Source: Chrysogorgia sp. JL179-B06
Lineage: Eukaryota > Cnidaria > Anthozoa > Scleralcyonacea > Chrysogorgiidae
Length of the DNA: 64,000 nucleotides
NCBI GenBank assembly: GCA_035772405.1
Contig: JAYKKM010000147.1
Span: 4,050,501-4,114,500, forward strand
Direction: 5' to 3'
Shown: positions 62,415-64,000 of the stretch, in pieces
Numbering within the stretch: the stretch's first letter is position 1
Layout of the letters: each line of letters starts with the position of its first letter
Notes under the pieces: model-generated
Database searches by the model: none
Seen by the model: only the letters and a program-made list of their open reading frames with translations
What the model was told of the DNA's origin: nothing
Made by a program: the position numbers and the translations under genes

Positions 62415-62467
62415 TGTTGAGTAATTTAAAAGATGTTCATGTATGTATATGACCAGGCTTAATTCAA

Positions 62468-62574
62468 ACGTCGAAGTTTTCATGTGCCGAATCTAATGCA
62501 AATGAGCAAAATCCTTTGTTTGAGATCATTTGCATTACATTCGGGCCTTACATGGCTACACTTCTCAAGGACGT
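62468..62574. repeat. imperfect palindrome nested in the hAT element
   Basis: ACGTCGAAGTTTTCATG ... GAATCTAATGCAAATGA on the left pairs with TCATTTGCATTACATTC ... CTTCTCAAGGACGT on the right. Likely a small MITE nested in the hAT. Confidence 0.55.
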
Positions 62575-62862
62575 TTCAGTGTATATAATTACAAAAATCC
62601 ATATATATTATAAATAAATTAAAGTGTTCTTTGTTAGACTTAAGCTATAGCGCGTTAGCACTATACAATATGCTCAATTTTTCGCAAAATAAAGTGCTGT
62701 ATTACATTTGAATTTTTAATTGTATTGCTTTGGGAACATGAAGGAATGAAGGGGGTATACAGTCATCCGTACATTTATCAGATACGAACATATTAAAAAG
62801 TCGGTCCCAGATCGAAAAGCACCCCCCCACAAATATTTCGAATGTGCGCCCCTGCTTGCATT

Positions 62863-63142
62863 CCAGAACCGAGACGTGCACTGGGTCAATCATATCATTG
62901 TGGAAAATAGAGTTTCAGGAAATCATCTTTCCTCTGAAGGACAAAAGGCAGATTTGATGGAGATGCCTAATATATTACTGTTTCCCTCTATTGTCGATCA
63001 GAAACGGCAACACTTAAACTACATCATCCTTGTCTCTAGAATTCTTGTGAATCACTTCAGTGCCTTTGAAAACCTAAAGGATGCCTGTATCAGGCATATC
63101 CCTTTCAAGTACAGCAAAGAAATGTCCAAAAAGTCACTAAAG
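62863..63142 (+). pseudogene. exon 2, 3' part, of the DUF6589-like gene
   Basis: The frame interrupted at 60837 resumes after the second target-site copy: QNRDVHWVNHIIVENRV, VDQKRQHLNYIILVSRIL and CIRHIPFKYSKEMSKKSLK. These match the end of the DUF6589 pattern I know (HIP.KY..EMS.KS). It ends at AAG|GTATAT, a likely donor at 63143. No later exon is identifiable before the window ends. TTGCATTCCAG at the junction could serve as a splice acceptor. Confidence 0.68.
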
Positions 63143-63411
63143 GTATATAATATTTACTTTCATTTATTAATTTTTTCAATTATAGAAAAATGCTATTGTT
63201 TTATTTTTCTGAAACCATAATTATTGGACTCTGGACAGAAGAAAATAATAAATTAATTAATTTTCAACTTAAATGTTATTGTGATGAATATTATACACAA
63301 ATTGCATACTGTAGAAGGCTATATTATAATTACACAGAAATAACACATTGAAAAAATAAATTAAAAATTTATTTTAAATTGAAAAATTAAATTAACATTT
63401 TAGTATACCGT
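63143..63411 (+). other. AT-rich intronic or intergenic DNA
   Basis: Follows the predicted donor at 63143. Very A/T-rich with no coding signal. Confidence 0.5.
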
Positions 63412-63690
63412 AAACCCCCGAATATAAGCCCCAACCGAATATAAGCCCCCACCGAATATAAGCCCCCCATGTATAAACCCACCAATTTACTAACACACTC
63501 GTTCTCGGGATCTAACTCTTACTTACCAACAGAAAATCTTGTCCGTGTATAAGCCCCCCCATGTATAAGCCCTCCTTCTCGGGATCTAACTCTTACTTAC
63601 TAACAGAAAATCTTATTCGTGTATAAACCCCCCCATGTATAAGCCCTCCCCCCATGTATAAGCCCTCCCCCCCATGTATAAGCCCACCAA
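63412..63690. repeat. GAATATAAGCCCC / CATGTATAAGCCC satellite-like repeat
   Basis: Short units (CCGAATATAAGCCCC at about 63417, 63436 and 63453; CATGTATAAGCCC several times from 63560 on) are interleaved with a longer direct repeat of about 72 bp, TTCTCGGGATCTAACTCTTA at about 63503 and 63577. Pattern familiar from invertebrate dispersed repeats. Non-coding. Confidence 0.8.
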
Positions 63691-64000
63691 GAAGTGCTTA
63701 CGAACAAATATAAGCACAGAGATTACGATATACAGTACAACACCCCAACCTTGTAGAATACATTTTTTGACAATTATTACCCAAAGCATTGTGGGAACTG
63801 ACATAATAAAAGATATAATTATGCATCAATCAGGCTAAATCAGCCTTTTCAGTAGGAACTGAAAAACCTTTTCAGTATGATCACATTTTTTCATTTTTAT
63901 GTGTTTGCAATTTGTGCAGTCAAACCTGCATATGGCATTATTTTTATGGCACCCAAGTAGCTGTTGTAATATTATGTTAATGTGCTTCCATCAAATATTA
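63691..64000. other. right end of window, no gene seen
   Basis: Non-coding. It includes a small inverted/direct motif around CAGCCTTTTCAGTAGGAACTG and AAAACCTTTTCAGTATGA (63841-63880). Confidence 0.4.

Larger units (their letters stand above)
60838..62854 (+). mobile_element. hAT-family DNA transposon, degenerate, 2,017 bp
   Basis: Terminal inverted repeats CAGGGGCGCACATT at 60838 and AATGTGCGCCCCTG ending at 62854 are flanked by an exact 8-bp duplication CTTGCATT (60830-60837 and 62855-62862), the hAT hallmark. Next to the left end is a G-rich/C-rich palindrome (GGGGGGTGTGACACCCCCC). The interior holds transposase remnants in several frames (about 61480-62414), an ACGTCG-rich segment (61130-61400) and an imperfect palindrome (62468-62574). 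No intact transposase, so non-autonomous. Removing the element and one target copy leaves an open host frame across the site. Confidence 0.93.

Overview
This is eukaryotic nuclear DNA: AT-rich, intron-bearing, with TATA and AATAAA signals and many transposon fossils. The host is inferred to be a cnidarian, probably an anthozoan such as a coral or sea anemone. The reasons are the mix of repeats (GAATATAAGCCCC satellites, long fold-back elements, a box-B SINE with an ATT tail), a DUF6589-type gene with a ZAD-like zinc finger, and a DTK...GDIDI-type invertebrate gene family. The host call comes from family resemblance only; no search was run.

Layout. (1) 3-922: the 3' part of a plus-strand gene broken by one frameshift. 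(2) 923-1390: gene-free flank. (3) 1391-58462: a 57 kb head-to-tail array of eight units of about 7.25 kb, the last one truncated and diverged. Each unit carries one minus-strand gene for a small secreted protein of 140 residues. The protein has a signal peptide, a cationic aromatic 5-Cys segment, a GRKR processing site and an acidic EF-hand pair. The inferred gene has a TATA box, a non-coding first exon of about 95 nt, an intron of about 1.2 kb (about 1.9 kb in the last copy), one coding exon and an AATAAA signal. Seven copies are intact; the sixth has a 1-base deletion that removes the second EF-hand. The rest of each unit is non-coding: a diverged long inverted repeat, a fold-back MITE, a SINE, a TTAA-flanked MITE, a strong hairpin, a poly-G tract and about six perfect TGACGTCA palindromes. 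(4) 58463-64000: a plus-strand gene with a ZAD-like zinc finger and DUF6589-like region, preceded by a MITE and a CCAAT/TATA promoter. Its second exon is interrupted by a 2,017-bp hAT element with matching TIRs and an exact 8-bp target duplication. The window ends in intron or intergenic satellite.

How it fits together. The array looks like recent amplification of a secreted, probably calcium-binding precursor, each copy with its own promoter, giving higher dosage of nearly one product. Unit 8 keeps ancestral sequence lost from units 1-7, units 6-7 are intermediate, and units 1-5 are nearly identical but mosaic. This fits expansion by unequal exchange with ongoing homogenisation. The function of the protein is unknown.
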